The notes: generated from the sequence alone by a model not told the origin. DNA of 64,000 nucleotides from Sinohyriopsis cumingii (GCA_028554795.2 CM068831.1:29416159-29480158); one strand, 5' to 3'; shown: positions 13,083 to 23,756, counted from the first letter of the stretch. Translations and numbers: made by a program.

Positions 13083-13628
13083 GGCTGTTGACAACATGTA
13101 TCTCTAAAAAATTAAAAGAAATGGTGAGGGTATCTTACGCTGCTCGTTCTTATGTGCGTGGACGTAATGCCCATTCGTGCGACTTGATACATTTTCATAT
13201 GATTATTAAACTAACAGCATTGACAATATGTGTGTGTGAGTGTGTGGGTGTGAGGGTGTTGTCTGTGTGCGCGATGCCAATCCATGTATTCACATATAAC
13301 ACCTTGAATCAGACCTATGCGTCATTCCCCTGAGGCACATAGGTTTGGCTTCTCAGGCATAACTAAAAGGTAATGAGAGCCCCACCCTTGATCAATATCT
13401 TCCGATTAATTAGGATATGCAATAATCTGGTCTTTAAGTTTATTCTTGCCACCAGGGGTTAAGTCCCAGGGCTGATGTTGATGTCCCTGCCCGACACCTA
13501 CACACAAACTCACACATGAAATGACAAATTCAGATATCCGGATGAAAGTGGCCACTTAGTCGCTTTTAGATCCACATACCAGGGGACTTGAGGCAGGTAC
13601 TTTTATAATATGTTTACTTATATAATTG

Positions 13629-13631
13629 TTT

Positions 13632-13690
<59 letters not shown>
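13629..13690. repeat. (GT)n(GA)n compound microsatellite
   Basis: GT repeat followed without a gap by a GA repeat. Confidence 0.95.
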
Positions 13691-13692
<2 letters not shown>

Positions 13693-13794
13693 AGGTAGTA
13701 GATATGCATTTTACAACCATTGTACAATACAGGCTACTTTGTTGATAACGTCGTCGATGTAATGCTCAGTTTCAGGACCCTCTCGTCCGTTGAT

Positions 13795-14037
13795 GTTGTT
13801 GTTCTGGGTTTAACTCCATTTTTCAGCACACGGCTATACATGGCGGCCAGTATTAATGGTGGAGGAAGAACCCGGGAAAACCCCGGAAAGAACCACCGAC
13901 CCACGAGAAGCTACTGGCAAGCTTTCTCACATACCCACATTGGCTGAATCCGAGACTCGAACCCACGCAGACAGAGGTGAGATGGCAGTGATCCGTAACG
14001 GAGATCGCCTTAAACCACTCGGCCACTCGGGGCCCCT
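13795..14037 (-). mobile_element. tRNA-derived SINE, family B
   Basis: Reverse-oriented copy of the 9.46-kb element. The minus-strand head GGGGCCCCGAGTGGCCGAGT is followed by the B-box-like GGGTTCGAGTCTCGG and the body phrase ACTGGCCGCCATGTATAG. It lacks recognisable flanking duplications. Confidence 0.86.
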
Positions 14038-15420
14038 TCTCTAGTCCGTATCATACTCTCTAAAATCGTTCTTGTTTTAGAAAGCATCAATAGTATCATT
14101 CCATAATTCTCTCAGTGACAATCACTACATTATTAAATGTTAAAGATATATTATGTAGGATTTCTTGGGAATGCCTAAACTGCGAAAGAGTGAATCGTGA
14201 TCTGAAGACACGTATTTACTCATCGTTAGGTACGTATCGAATTTATTAATGCCCTTATGGAATATCGAGGAAACCTCTTTCAAAAGAATATCTGAAGAGA
14301 TTTAGAATTGCCCCTTCTATGCTAAGATATTCGTGTAAAACAGGTTTCTAGTTTTTAGAATGCTCTCTATTATTCTTCTGATATTTTCCCTATGTATGTG
14401 CCAAAGAGGTTTTGCCAACTTGCATAGAAGTGAGCTTATACTAGTTAAGAATCAGATCCTTGTCAACAATCTCCGAAATGCTGGACACAGTTGTTGAGAG
14501 TTTAAACTTAAACCCAGAAGGAAGTATGTTGAGGTGAACTGGGGCAAACAAAACAACTTCACAATGTTGTATCACCCGAGAAAAAAAACTAACAGAAAAA
14601 GCGAGGAAAAAAATCCACGTTTTGTAAAACTTAAGTTTTTTAAATGTAGATATGAATGTTATGAAGTAACTCTTTAAGATCAGCTTACATTATTATGAGC
14701 TGAATCCAAAATAATCCTCAAACAGTTATAATAAAGACCCCAAAATTAAAAATGTTCCCTAAACATTTAAGATCCGCGAACATACCGATCCACCAAAAAT
14801 CTTGACGTGTGAAAATAATATTGACCAAAACTCCTTTGAATAATTCAGATTAGTTCCAGAATAATAGTATAGTCCAATTTACACTTGCTATTTCCATTGC
14901 ATAATCCAAGCAAATGTTTTTCCTCTCAAATAATATCTAACTGCAACATACAATACTTAAGCAGCCTTGATCTTACAACAAGAACACAAGGAATAAGAAC
15001 GAGAACATGTCCAGTTATAGGTTCTTATATACAGGAGTAAGAAACGAAACATGCATTTATCATCCTGCTACTTGAATAATTGCAAAGCAACAGCGTGGTG
15101 AAAACAGCAAAAGCCAAAAAAACAAACCTACGATGGGAATTAAAGTAATTCTAATAAGAACCCAACTAACCAACCTGTCTAATAGGAAACTACTTGAATC
15201 GTGTCAAAATATATACTAATAGTTTCATTATTGGTAAATATAAAATGTATACTTTATAAAACAATATAGAACTCATATACATGTGATCGTGCCTTTATGA
15301 TTAGAGTTTCATTTTCCTTTATGTTACTAATGTCGATGTTGAATTCTTGAAGCATTCAACTCCACATCAACGATCTCTGATTATTGTTTCATCTTGCCAG
15401 TGAAAGAAAAGAAGTTGTGA
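14038..15420. other. Non-coding DNA, no supported gene
   Basis: No gene, RNA or repeat family recognised. Confidence 0.5.
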
Positions 15421-15422
15421 TC

Positions 15423-15454
<32 letters not shown>

Positions 15455-15467
15455 TGAGAGAGAGAGA

Positions 15468-15530
<63 letters not shown>
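15421..15530. repeat. (TA)n - (GA)n - (TA)n compound microsatellite
   Basis: TA repeat at 15421-15449, a short GA run near 15456-15469 and a second long TA repeat to ~15529. Confidence 0.95.
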
Positions 15531-15531
<1 letters not shown>

Positions 15532-17600
15532 TTAACAGATTTCTTGTCACAACATAATATTTTCCGTTTGATAATTTACATACGTTATAAACGAAATGTG
15601 TTTTAAACCCGACCAGTTTCACTCATATTTACATTATTAAATATCGCACACTTATGAAGTCAAACTGTGTCTTTCTTAGATAGAGATTAGAAATGAAATT
15701 CAGGGTGACTAATATCACCTGGTTTTAACTATAATCTTTATTTGGAGTATTCACATTTGATAAATGTTCCAGAAGGTCTTGATAGAGAATAGTCATAATT
15801 AGAAATGAACTTTTCCACAAATGTATGCAACCGCTACGATCTCTGCTTGACAGTCGAAACGATCGATGAAAGCTTTGGTGCCTGTCTCAGGTGATCCATA
15901 CACGGATACAAAAGCACAGTCTCAAAATGCTTAATGCGCAAACTGACACACATAGTAGCATCGATAACACTATTCTAGTGACTGGTACAGCATATATTCA
16001 CGAATCATAGCTACTCCTTAATGGATGTGAAAATATTGTTTTGAAAAATATACACATCGATGCAACCATACATGGGAAGTGCGAGATGATCGATCGAAAT
16101 AAGTTAATTGATTTCGTTTTTGAAATTCAGGTAAGGAATACTTGTATTATTTATGTATCATTAGTTCTAATCAAAGTTACAATAAATACAAATTAATCAA
16201 GGATATTGGATGAACACGTTCCCGAATATTGTCGCACAGGAAATATAAGCATCACTCAATCTTTTCTGAAATAACTAAATATTAAGGAGAAGTTTATTTC
16301 TGATTTGTTCTCGTACTTATCATTATATTTTCTTCCAATGATGAGACAAGAAAAAAATTATATCACGGGAAGAAAGAGTTCTGTATTTTTTGTATATAGT
16401 CCGTTCCATTATATGTTCTTGGAAAGACTTTTTAGTACTACATACTTTTATATAAGATGCATCAAAATATTTAGTGCGTTTGATATAAGGCGTTTACGTT
16501 TGTCCTATTTTTAGAAGATCTTCACTAAAGACTGCTTTAACGTCTATGATACGTTCTCTGCTGTGCTGTGTTTGTTTCTGTTTTGCTTTTGACATTAGGG
16601 CTTTGCAAAGTAAACCAACTTTAAAACCAGTATTATACCAGGAATATAGCCATTTAGTTGCTGTATATATTGATAATGAAGCAATTAAATATATTCGTAT
16701 CATTGATCTTGCCCTCATCTATTGTCAAATCAGTATAGAGTTCTGTATGAAGTGAATGGCATATAGTAACTCAACCTTTCTCGGCAAATACCGAAAGTAA
16801 AGTGCCAGTGTTCTTTTTTTACCCTTATTTGGCAAATTTTGATTAGCCCATAAAATGCAGCTTGCTGTAGTAAAGTGTTACGGACTTTGGGCAAATCATT
16901 CGCAGACGGTATGCAACAGTTTGCAAAGTAAACAAATGCATCGAGAAAATTATATCAGATACACAACTGAAACGAACAATACTACATAGAATGAAATATG
17001 CAGAGATTTATATGCAGTAATAAGCAGCAAATGGCATAATTCAAATCATTGGCCATATATGACTGTGCAAGTTATTAATGCCGGCTATGTGCTGTCAGTT
17101 AAGAATGTATGCTGAGATTACAATGTATTGGTTATACATACCGCACATTAGCTATTTTACCATTGATGAATTTAAAAATAGATTTATTCTGGAACATTGT
17201 TTTGTTTTTTATTTCTTGAAAAGCACCTGCTAACAAAAATGACAATTTCGGCGTTGAGTGCTTTCTTTTTCTGTCTTGGAAGACAAAAAATAAATAGCGA
17301 TTAATAATAATCATTAATATTAATTAAGCACATGTGCATTTCCGACTGTGTTGGGACGAGTTTACTAAAAATTTCATTAAATTTGACTTTTATTCTTTTT
17401 TACCAAATCAACATTTGTATACGAACTGTTAATACCATACGTTTCTTTAGTTAGTTTAACAGTTATTGATTCTCAAAATATGTTTCCAAATAGGTTAGAT
17501 AAATGTAGAGTGCAAGCACCGTATTCAAAAGGCAATGGTTTAAAGCAAAGGTACACTTGGGTAAAGAGACGATGAAAGAATGTGAAAATAATGTACATAC
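15531..17600. other. Non-coding DNA, no supported gene
   Basis: AT-rich with dense stops. No recognisable coding motif or repeat. Confidence 0.5.
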
Positions 17601-17602
17601 GA

Positions 17603-17604
<2 letters not shown>

Positions 17605-17695
<91 letters not shown>

Positions 17696-17700
17696 TAGAT
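17605..17700. repeat. (TA)n(GA)n compound microsatellite
   Basis: TA repeat to 17638, GA repeat to about 17690, then three GATA units. Confidence 0.96.
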
Positions 17701-18751
17701 AAAGCTGCGTAAATTAAAGGAAGAAATGAATTGCACTCTTTGGAAGGAATTCATCCGAATTATTTACGACCGATTGCTGGAGTTACTATAGTTTTGTAAT
17801 ATAAGCTTTCAAATGCTACATTAATTATATTAAATTCGTTACTGAACTAGTGCTAATGAAACTGCAGAATCATATGACATGCAAATGATTTTGCATGGCT
17901 TTGTCAGTCATTAGATGATGTCAACCTGTTCACCATTGGATATATTATGTGTGGGCATTCACCTAAACAGTAGTTGTATGTATTACATAATGGTCACCCT
18001 CACTGGTCACATATCATATGATGACAATCTTTTGCCACATTTTGTAGTAACACATTAAGCACACTCATACAGCTGCGACTTTGGTTATTGGAAAATCACC
18101 AGTGTCTTAAGTACTACACAAAATGTAAACATTTGGTGGCTTGAGAAAAAATTAATTAACATAATTGAAAAGCATATTATATTGGCTGTAAGCAGTTTAT
18201 CACATATGACTATACAACTCGTTTCATATATTTCATATTCGATTAACTTTGTGTAAGAGTTCCTAGAAAATGTTAAATGTGGACTCTGCACAGTACTTTT
18301 AATCAGCAATTTTCAATAACGTTTACCATTTTCATTTTAACTAACATATCTGCATTATACCAAATAGAGTGTCACTACTTTACAGGTATTTAAACAGTGA
18401 TTAAAAACGGCTTAGTTTGTACATAATATATGGCAAAATTGTTTATCATGGGCAAAATTTCTGGGGCTGTCCATGGAAAATAGAAATTTGTTGGCATTTA
18501 ACACAGATTGGATTGGGTATAGGGACATTAGGAATGGAACAGGTAAGGTATCGTCACGGTACTGGTTATTAGCAACAATGTTGCAAGTGGAAGACCTCAA
18601 CCGGGCCAAACAGGGACAGCGGGATAAAAAAGGCTAGAATGCTTGGCGCGGCGGGAACCAGTACCGTTCATAGAAGAAAAAACCCACAAACATAGTCTTG
18701 CGGGGCAAGGCATATGACTGGATAGACATAGACAAAGGACATAGATTTATG

Positions 18752-18754
<3 letters not shown>
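17701..18754. other. Non-coding DNA with a GC-richer patch
   Basis: No gene supported. A relatively GC-rich stretch at about 18595-18720 stands out from the AT-rich surroundings and lies just left of Polinton copy A. Whether it belongs to that element is unclear. Confidence 0.4.

Positions 18755-18796
<42 letters not shown>
18755..18796. repeat. (TA)n microsatellite
   Basis: About 42 bp of AT repeat just left of the copy A Polinton remnant. Confidence 0.95.
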
Positions 18797-18798
<2 letters not shown>

Positions 18799-18856
18799 CA
18801 TAAATTCGACTGAAAAAAAATTAGGCACGAGAGTAAACTTTTCCAAGCAATGGACT

Positions 18857-18872
18857 GGCCTTGAATAGGGCC
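18857..18872 (-). terminator. Histone-like 3' stem-loop, copy A cassette 1
   Basis: The minus strand reads CCCAAA, then GGCCCTATTCAAGGCC, a six-base-pair hairpin (one C-A mismatch) with a four-base loop, then AGTCCA and, 10-15 nt on, GGAAAAG. Layout and size match the 3' end of replication-dependent histone mRNAs: stem-loop, ACCCA-like cleavage region, purine-rich downstream element. Slightly degraded relative to the 50.97-kb homologue. Confidence 0.65.
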
Positions 18873-18908
18873 TTTGGGTAACTTTTTTTTTCATTCTCTC
18901 TCCTCTAT

Positions 18909-19608
18909 TCAAAGTCTCCACCATCTTAGCATGTTCATTGCCATTGTCTTCTTCTTCTCTGTATTCGCCTCTTTCTCTTCTTTCTCCTAACCGCTCCTGT
19001 GGCCTAGTGGTTAGAGCGTCCGCCTCGGATGTGGGAGGTGGTGGGTTCGATCCCCGGCCGTGTCATACCAAAGACTTACAAAAAATTGTACTACCAGCTA
19101 CCTCGCTTGGCGCTCAGATTTAAGAGGTTAGTGTTAGAACTGGTCGGCCTAGTTTCAGGATAATGTGACTGGGTGGGACATCGTGCTACATGTCTGCGGC
19201 ATGCTGCCTCAGTGCTAGACATCCCTATAAACTGCCACACTGCAGGCATCGTAGCGATATGACTGAAAATTTTTTAAAGCTACGTTACAAAAATCCAAAT
19301 CACACACACAAATCTTCTTTCTCCTTCTCCTCCTCTTTCTTCCTCTCCCCATTATCTTCTTCTTTTTCTATTCTTTCATTCCAGGCTATCATCATCTGTT
19401 TGTTTTCTATTTCTTCCTTCTCCACCTTTTCTTGTTTCATTAGCTCCTTTAATATGTCCTTTGACTTTCGTAAATATTTATATACCATCTTAACTCGATG
19501 GGGACTACACTAGTAATCATCATCCAGTTTGACTAGGATCTCTTCTAATATTTCCAAATTTTCCACGACATCATGCAACTTCTTCATTATATGCATATTG
19601 CTTCCCAT
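18909..19608 (-). pseudogene. Accessory cassette 1 (copy A): E/K-rich coiled-coil protein, SINE-split
   Basis: Homologue of the 129-residue gene at 51.0-51.4 kb. From the ATG at 19608 it reads a helical N-terminal part, an in-frame TAG just before CSPHRVKM, then ILKELMKQEKVEKEEIENK and WNERIEKEEDN. The E/K-rich tail is cut by a SINE (18989-19312, 13-bp target duplication) and resumes to an RWWRL end and TGA at 18909. Upstream are a TATA box and the shared cassette promoter block; downstream is a histone-like hairpin. Function unknown: expected to be alpha-helical and highly charged. The TAG and the SINE show it is dead here. Confidence 0.8.
18989..19312 (+). mobile_element. tRNA-derived SINE, family A, full length with 13-bp TSD
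   Basis: tRNA-like head TGGCCTAGTGGTTAGAGCG (A box) and GGTTCGATCCC (B box), body with GGTCGGCCTAG and GACTGGGTGGGACATCG, tail AAATCCAAATCACACACAC. The 13-bp TCTTCTTTCTCCT lies exactly on both sides (18976-18988 and 19313-19325), so the ends are certain. It interrupts accessory cassette 1 of Polinton copy A. The tRNA-like head is not a tRNA gene: it is followed by a long unrelated body and lacks a clear anticodon arm. Confidence 0.95.
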
Positions 19609-19652
19609 GGCTTATTATTCAATATTGAATGGAGCAAATGACGAACTCTATA

Positions 19653-19694
19653 CTTTATATACTTCAAGCACGGATATTGAAGGAAAACATCCCT
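19653..19694 (-). promoter_or_regulatory. Cassette 1 promoter, copy A: shared block plus TATA box
   Basis: The minus strand reads GGGATGTTTTCCTTCA, diverges in the GC part, then AGTATATAAAGTATAG, 45 nt before the ATG. The first block matches those at 20619, 51458, 52383 and 53146. TATA box and spacing suit an RNA polymerase II core promoter. Confidence 0.72.
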
Positions 19695-20086
19695 TACACT
19701 AACTTCACATATTATATCATATCAACACAGAAGGGAAGGAAAAAAACCAATATCTACTATCAACATAAGGGAAGGAGAAAAAAAAAACAGTATCTGCTAT
19801 CAACACAGAACGAAAGAACAAGAACATTATATACTATCCACTTAGTTAGTGTAGGGACTGTGGCTTTTTGTTAAGATAAAAAAAAACATATACAAAAAAT
19901 ACGAGTGCACGCAAACACACATACACACAAAAAAGTACGTGAGCATACAAACACACAAACTCACTCAAACACACACATTCACACAAACACACATATCAGT
20001 AAAGGAGTTAGTGTTTATAGTCACACTACTTCACAGTCACTCAAATTGTCAATTTGAATAGTGTATTTTTTTCTAGCGATCTGGTT

Positions 20087-20102
20087 AGTCCTGAAAAGGG
20101 TT
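20087..20102 (-). terminator. Histone-like 3' stem-loop, copy A cassette 2 (degraded)
   Basis: The minus strand reads AACCCTTTTCAGGACT with the TTTC loop kept but two stem pairs lost, then AACC and a purine-rich CTAGAAAAAAATAC downstream. Homologous in place to the intact hairpin at 51894. Confidence 0.6.
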
Positions 20103-20130
20103 GGCTTTTTCGATGTTTAGATGTACCCAA

Positions 20131-20242
20131 TTAATGATAGCGCCTTCCAGGCCTGGCACCAGAGACACATCGTCAGCTCCAGTCCTGCTCCCAATTCAAA
20201 CGTTGACTGGTTTCACTCTCCCAGTCTTCACTTTCAGGGATA

Positions 20243-20287
<45 letters not shown>

Positions 20288-20580
20288 TGTGTGTGTGTGT
20301 GTGTTTATAGTTAGTGATTGTAGGTAAACACTGGGGTGTTGCTATTGGTTGTGGTGCTGGTGCTGGCTGTGTAGGTCTCCTCACCTAAGGCTTGACCAAA
20401 AGTCATAGCATGAGGTAAGGAAGAATTCTAACTTCTTTTTCCTGCTTCTTTTTCTACTTATATTCCTCCTCTTCTATCCTTGATGGGTCTGCTAAATTCT
20501 CCATAACCAGCTCATCTAAAGGACGCCTGTCATGCTCCAGTTGCATCTGAAGATCGAGTAATGTTGACTGGTAAACGACG
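20131..20580 (-). pseudogene. Accessory cassette 2 (copy A), decayed
   Basis: Colinear with the gene at 51938-52318. The minus-strand translation shows LLDLQMQLEHDRRPLDELV and RIEEEEYK, matching LLELHVHLEYARRILKELA and the E-rich part of the main copy. The 3' end matches GARPGR and the TAA at 20131. No ATG is evident at the start. A (GT)n microsatellite (20246-20302) has grown inside the charged region and the frame is broken by stops. It sits between a cassette promoter block (20619-20643) and a histone-like hairpin (20087). Function unknown. Confidence 0.65.
20246..20302. repeat. (GT)n microsatellite
   Basis: GT repeat with two interruptions, inside the decayed cassette 2 of copy A. Confidence 0.95.
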
Positions 20581-20618
20581 GGTAGCAAAATTGACAAAGG
20601 CTTCGCTTCGTGTCAGAA

Positions 20619-20643
20619 GCGCGAACGTGAAGGAAAACATCCT
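20619..20643 (-). promoter_or_regulatory. Cassette 2 promoter block, copy A
   Basis: The minus strand reads GATGTTTTCCTTCACGTTCG, one change from the main-element blocks. About 45 bp further upstream is AACGCGCGGACCTAAAA (plus strand 20688-20704), found at the same distance from the main cassette 2 block (52455-52471). No clear TATA box follows in this copy. Confidence 0.7.
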
Positions 20644-20940
20644 ACTACACCAAAACGTATGATACAACTTTACTATTGATAACATGGAACGCGCGGACCT
20701 AAAAGTAATACTCGCTCACTTTATTCATACATCCACTAAATATAAACACACAAGCACACACACACGCACCCGCACACGCACACTATTTTACAAGTCAGGG
20801 AAACGTATTGTTTATAGGCACACATCTATTTATTTACATAAAACAAAGAAACGAATTCTTATAGACACATTTATGTTGTTTTACTACAAATACACATTTT
20901 GGCAATTGGACTAGTATTTTTTTTCTAGATAGTTGGAGGT

Positions 20941-20956
20941 AGCCCTGAAAAGGGCT
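20941..20956 (-). terminator. Histone-like 3' stem-loop, copy A cassette 3
   Basis: The minus strand reads AGCCCTTTTCAGGGCT, a perfect 6-bp stem with TTTC loop, identical to those at 51894 and 52773. It is preceded by an A/C-rich flank and followed by ACCTCC and a purine-rich CTAGAAAAAAAATAC. It lies about 24 nt past the stop of the small gene at 20980. Confidence 0.82.
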
Positions 20957-20979
20957 GATTGTTTGTTTGTTCTTGTTTG

Positions 20980-21288
20980 TTATTGTCTAAGAATGCTTTC
21001 CCACAGGATAAGGTCTGCTTCTTCGGAATAAGAATGAGAACTATTTCGTGTCCACACGGCAGTCCACAAAACCATTGTCTGGCTCCTGATGTTTATGCTG
21101 CTATCTCTGCTGTTTCTGAAGTCTATATTTCTCAGTCCATTCTTCTTATCTTTCATGATTTCGTCTCTGAATTCCTCTAGTATCATGTCAGCTGTCACTT
21201 TTAACATCCTGGCATTCTCAGTCTCATCAGGTTTTGTTATCAGGTGTTGCATGACACGATGTAAATTAACGTACGCTTTATTCAGCAT
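20980..21288 (-). CDS. Accessory cassette 3 (copy A), 102 aa, function unknown
   Basis: Open from ATG 21288 to a stop at 20980. The N-terminus AYVNLHRVMQHLITKPDETE and RMLKVTADMILEEF match cassette 3 of the main element (YVNLHRVRHSLIPKPEEIE, RMLKITEDLIEELF). The glutamine run of the main copy is absent. It is predicted helical, with no signal peptide or membrane segment. The promoter block is poorly conserved here: only GATGTGTTC remains recognisable just upstream. The ATG right before the conserved N-terminus suggests this copy shows the original start. It is followed by a perfect histone-like hairpin. Confidence 0.65.
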   Translation of the reverse strand: MLNKAYVNLHRVMQHLITKPDETENARMLKVTADMILEEFRDEIMKDKKNGLRNIDFRNSRDSSINIRSQTMVLWTAVWTRNSSHSYSEEADLILWESILRQ

Positions 21289-21308
21289 GGCTAGTCATGA
21301 ACACATCT

Positions 21309-21611
21309 TCATAGGAGAATGAGTGAACAATGGATGGTCAGACTGGAGACAACCTCGCTTTATAATTCTAAAGAGAACCATCCCTACGGTTTTGTTGGGT
21401 CTGAACGCTATAGAGCTTATCTTTTTGTTGAGGTGTAGGGAGAAGTAATGAGCATATATTCACATTGTTTTAAAACAACAAAAAACAAATGACAGACAAG
21501 ATATTTCAAAACATTTTGTATTCAACGAACAAACATCAAATAACCAACAATTTTTCAAACAAACAAGCAAACAAACAAACTACTTTCGACTAGGTTGACA
21601 CAGTTGTGAAA
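21309..21611. other. Spacer between cassette 3 and protease, copy A
   Basis: AT-rich. It includes a TTTCAAAACATTTTGTATTCAA stretch similar to the 3' region that holds AATAAA in the main element (53.29-53.31 kb). Confidence 0.5.
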
Positions 21612-22016
21612 TCATATTAGACTTCCGCTGGGCGAGGTCATTAGACCATTGATGTACACTACGTCTTCTTTTGTAGAAGGGTTACGATCAAACAAAGTCA
21701 GTAAATATTCTAAGGAATATCCAAGACTGCGTTGATGAAGAAAATACACACAATATTGTCCACACACCATGGAATCTGTGCCTTGTAATTTCACATTATT
21801 GAATCTTTTTGACTATGCATTTCTTCTCATAAAGTCGATAATATCGTCTTCCAAAGGATGCAATCGATACGAATCGAAATAATCCATACAACCAACACGT
21901 GGAACGTAGACAGCTGCGAAATGGGTTCCTGGGAAATGACTGTCGTCCATGTTGATGACGTAAGTTAGATGTTTCCGCTGAAACCGTTCATTTTTAGCAC
22001 ACATGAAGGATTCCAA
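21612..22016 (-). pseudogene. Adenain-like capsid maturation protease (Polinton type), broken
   Basis: Polinton/adenovirus-type cysteine proteases cleave virion precursor proteins. The minus-strand segment has the three active-site regions in order: FPGTHFAAVYVP (His), MDYFDSYRLHP (acidic residue) and DSMVCGQYCVYFLH (oxyanion Gln region and Cys nucleophile), about 130 residues in all. An in-frame TAG separates the second and third regions near 21822, and the N-terminal part before MESFMCAKN is not clearly open. It lies between cassette 3 and the capsid remnant of copy A. The main element has no such gene at the corresponding place. Confidence 0.85.
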
Positions 22017-22530
22017 GAAGCAGTGTACGAACTATTGTTCAAAAGGTAATAAAGTTCCGATGTATCAATTTTTGTTTTGTCTCTTCTTGTTTATCGACAG
22101 GTAATGTTAAGTCATCAATTCAATTCTAAAATTTTGCTTGAAAATCTCTGACAAGTTACCATTGCTTCGCTTCGACTCCAGGCTCTATGCAAAGAGAGCT
22201 TCGATGTGATGGGTCTTTAATTTAATCAATGGAGGAGATGAATAATCACGCAAGTCTTTATGCAATTGATGCAAATCTGTTTTTCCGAGATGAGGTCCCA
22301 AGAGTCATCCAGATTCTAGTCCAATTTTTCTTCTCAGCGTCAGACATATATCGTGTTGAATTTGACTGGGATGATCATTTTGACATCTTTGCGATCTTAT
22401 TGATCAATTACGTAATTCTATCTGGCAGGTGTTTAGCAAAAGAGGACACTAAAAACTCTCCATCATTCAAAGAAGAATTACAGATTTCCATAGTATTTAA
22501 TAGTCTAGAATGCGTTTTCTCAAGCTGTTG

Positions 22531-23400
22531 ATTTCTATCTCATTATTTAATTTGTCATACAAGGTGATGTTAACCGTCTGATTTAGTGGTTATGCAAACT
22601 GAAATTCCACACGAATCTCATCGGATTTCATAGGGCGGAAACGTCCCTCGTAGCTGCTTTGGTCTGACGTGAAATCGAAAGAACACAAAGCGTGACCTCC
22701 ATCATAATCATCGTACGTAATACCGTGACTGGTGTTAGTCCCTAGCTGCCCGGCTGCTTTGTACAGGGACAAGTACGATCTCAAGTAATTCTTCCCGTCA
22801 AAGTTAGGCTCAAAGGGTCTGGCACACAAGGTCTTTCCATCTCGACTGACTTAGATATCGAAACGTCGAAGCGTTGCAAGTTGAAAGGATGGTATTTGAG
22901 GGTTCCGCTGAAGGCTCCATTGCTCACCATACCAATGATAAAACGTTACCATGGAACAGATGATCTTCGACCAAGGATCGCTGATCCCTGGGAATGGTGA
23001 AAGTTTTCACTTTCACTCGTCATGTTGGATACTTGGCGGTCTTTCTGCTCAAAATATGACTGATCTCGTTTCCCACTTTAGGTAACACTTCACGCGACGC
23101 ACTTAGAGTCTGGCTTCTTGGATGATGGTTTTATAATATGTAGCATCAGCCATCAAATGGAAGGTGATTCTGCATCGATTCATTCTCAGGAAAACATCCA
23201 CGCCGTTCAACAAATACCTCTCTTGCAAACAAATGTCAAATGCAAACAATCCATCAGTACTTAAACTTTATCTTTAAGGATTTTCGCTCTATGTTCTTTA
23301 AATCCCACATTTTATTTTTCCGATATGGTGTCGAACTTGTCTGGCGTGTCAGGCTTCCATACCACGAAAGGATCCAGATGGGTCAACACTGATCGAACTT
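22531..23400 (-). pseudogene. Polinton major capsid protein remnant (copy A)
   Basis: Colinear with the C-terminal two thirds of the major capsid protein at 53.4-54.7 kb. The best open part (22829-22590) encodes NYLRSYLSLYKAAGQLGTNT and ITYDDYDGGHALCSFDF, close matches to the main copy. Upstream pieces include KTFTIP and VVWKPDTPDKF. At the position of the in-frame TAA of the main copy this remnant has a sense codon. Several other stops and shifts make it a pseudogene. The N-terminal third is missing and is replaced near 23.4 kb by unrelated plus-strand sequence. Confidence 0.85.
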
Positions 23401-23419
23401 CTGATCAGAGCTTTACGAG

Positions 23420-23745
23420 GTGTCATACGAAGAATTTCTTCAGAGAAGACGGCAGACTACTTCCCCTCCCTTCGAGATAAAATTCAAGATACTTGCTATA
23501 TCTGTCAAAAGAAAGGGCATTGGTCTTCTTTTTGTCCACAACGTCAAAGTATGGCAGCTGTCAGAAGAGAAAAAAATTCAAGATATATGTTATCACTGTC
23601 AAGAGAAAGGACATTGGTCTTCAGACTGTTCTACGAAACAACTGGAGCAGACAGAAGACAGCGGTTCCGAACAGGAAGAAGAGGTAACCTCCAAAAAGGA
23701 AAAACCCAGACACGTTAAGAAAGATAAGAAAAGGATACGAGAAAG
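23420..23745 (+). pseudogene. Tandem CCHC zinc-knuckle protein fragment
   Basis: Two zinc knuckles lie in tandem: CYICQKKGHWSSFC (about 23494-23535) and CYHCQEKGHWSSDC (about 23590-23631). Their reading frames differ by one base; the change falls at or near the AGAGAAAAAAATTC tract around 23570. An acidic then basic tail (SGSEQEEEVTSKKEK, KKDKKR) follows. The two knuckles and their leads are near copies, so one arose by duplication. CCHC knuckles bind single-stranded nucleic acid. This could be a gag remnant or an accessory gene near the right end of Polinton copy A. No protein is expected unless the A-run permits frameshifting. Confidence 0.55.
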
Positions 23746-23756
23746 TTATAGTGTCT

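Noticed and set aside
18998..19060. tRNA gene
   Set aside because: A and B boxes are present, but they form the head of a 324-bp SINE with target duplications; no proper anticodon arm or acceptor stem was seen. The same holds for 9.46, 10.8, 12.7 and 13.8 kb.
19300..19488. Independent 62-codon E/K-rich gene
   Set aside because: It is the middle piece of the SINE-split cassette 1 of copy A, and its end runs into the SINE.
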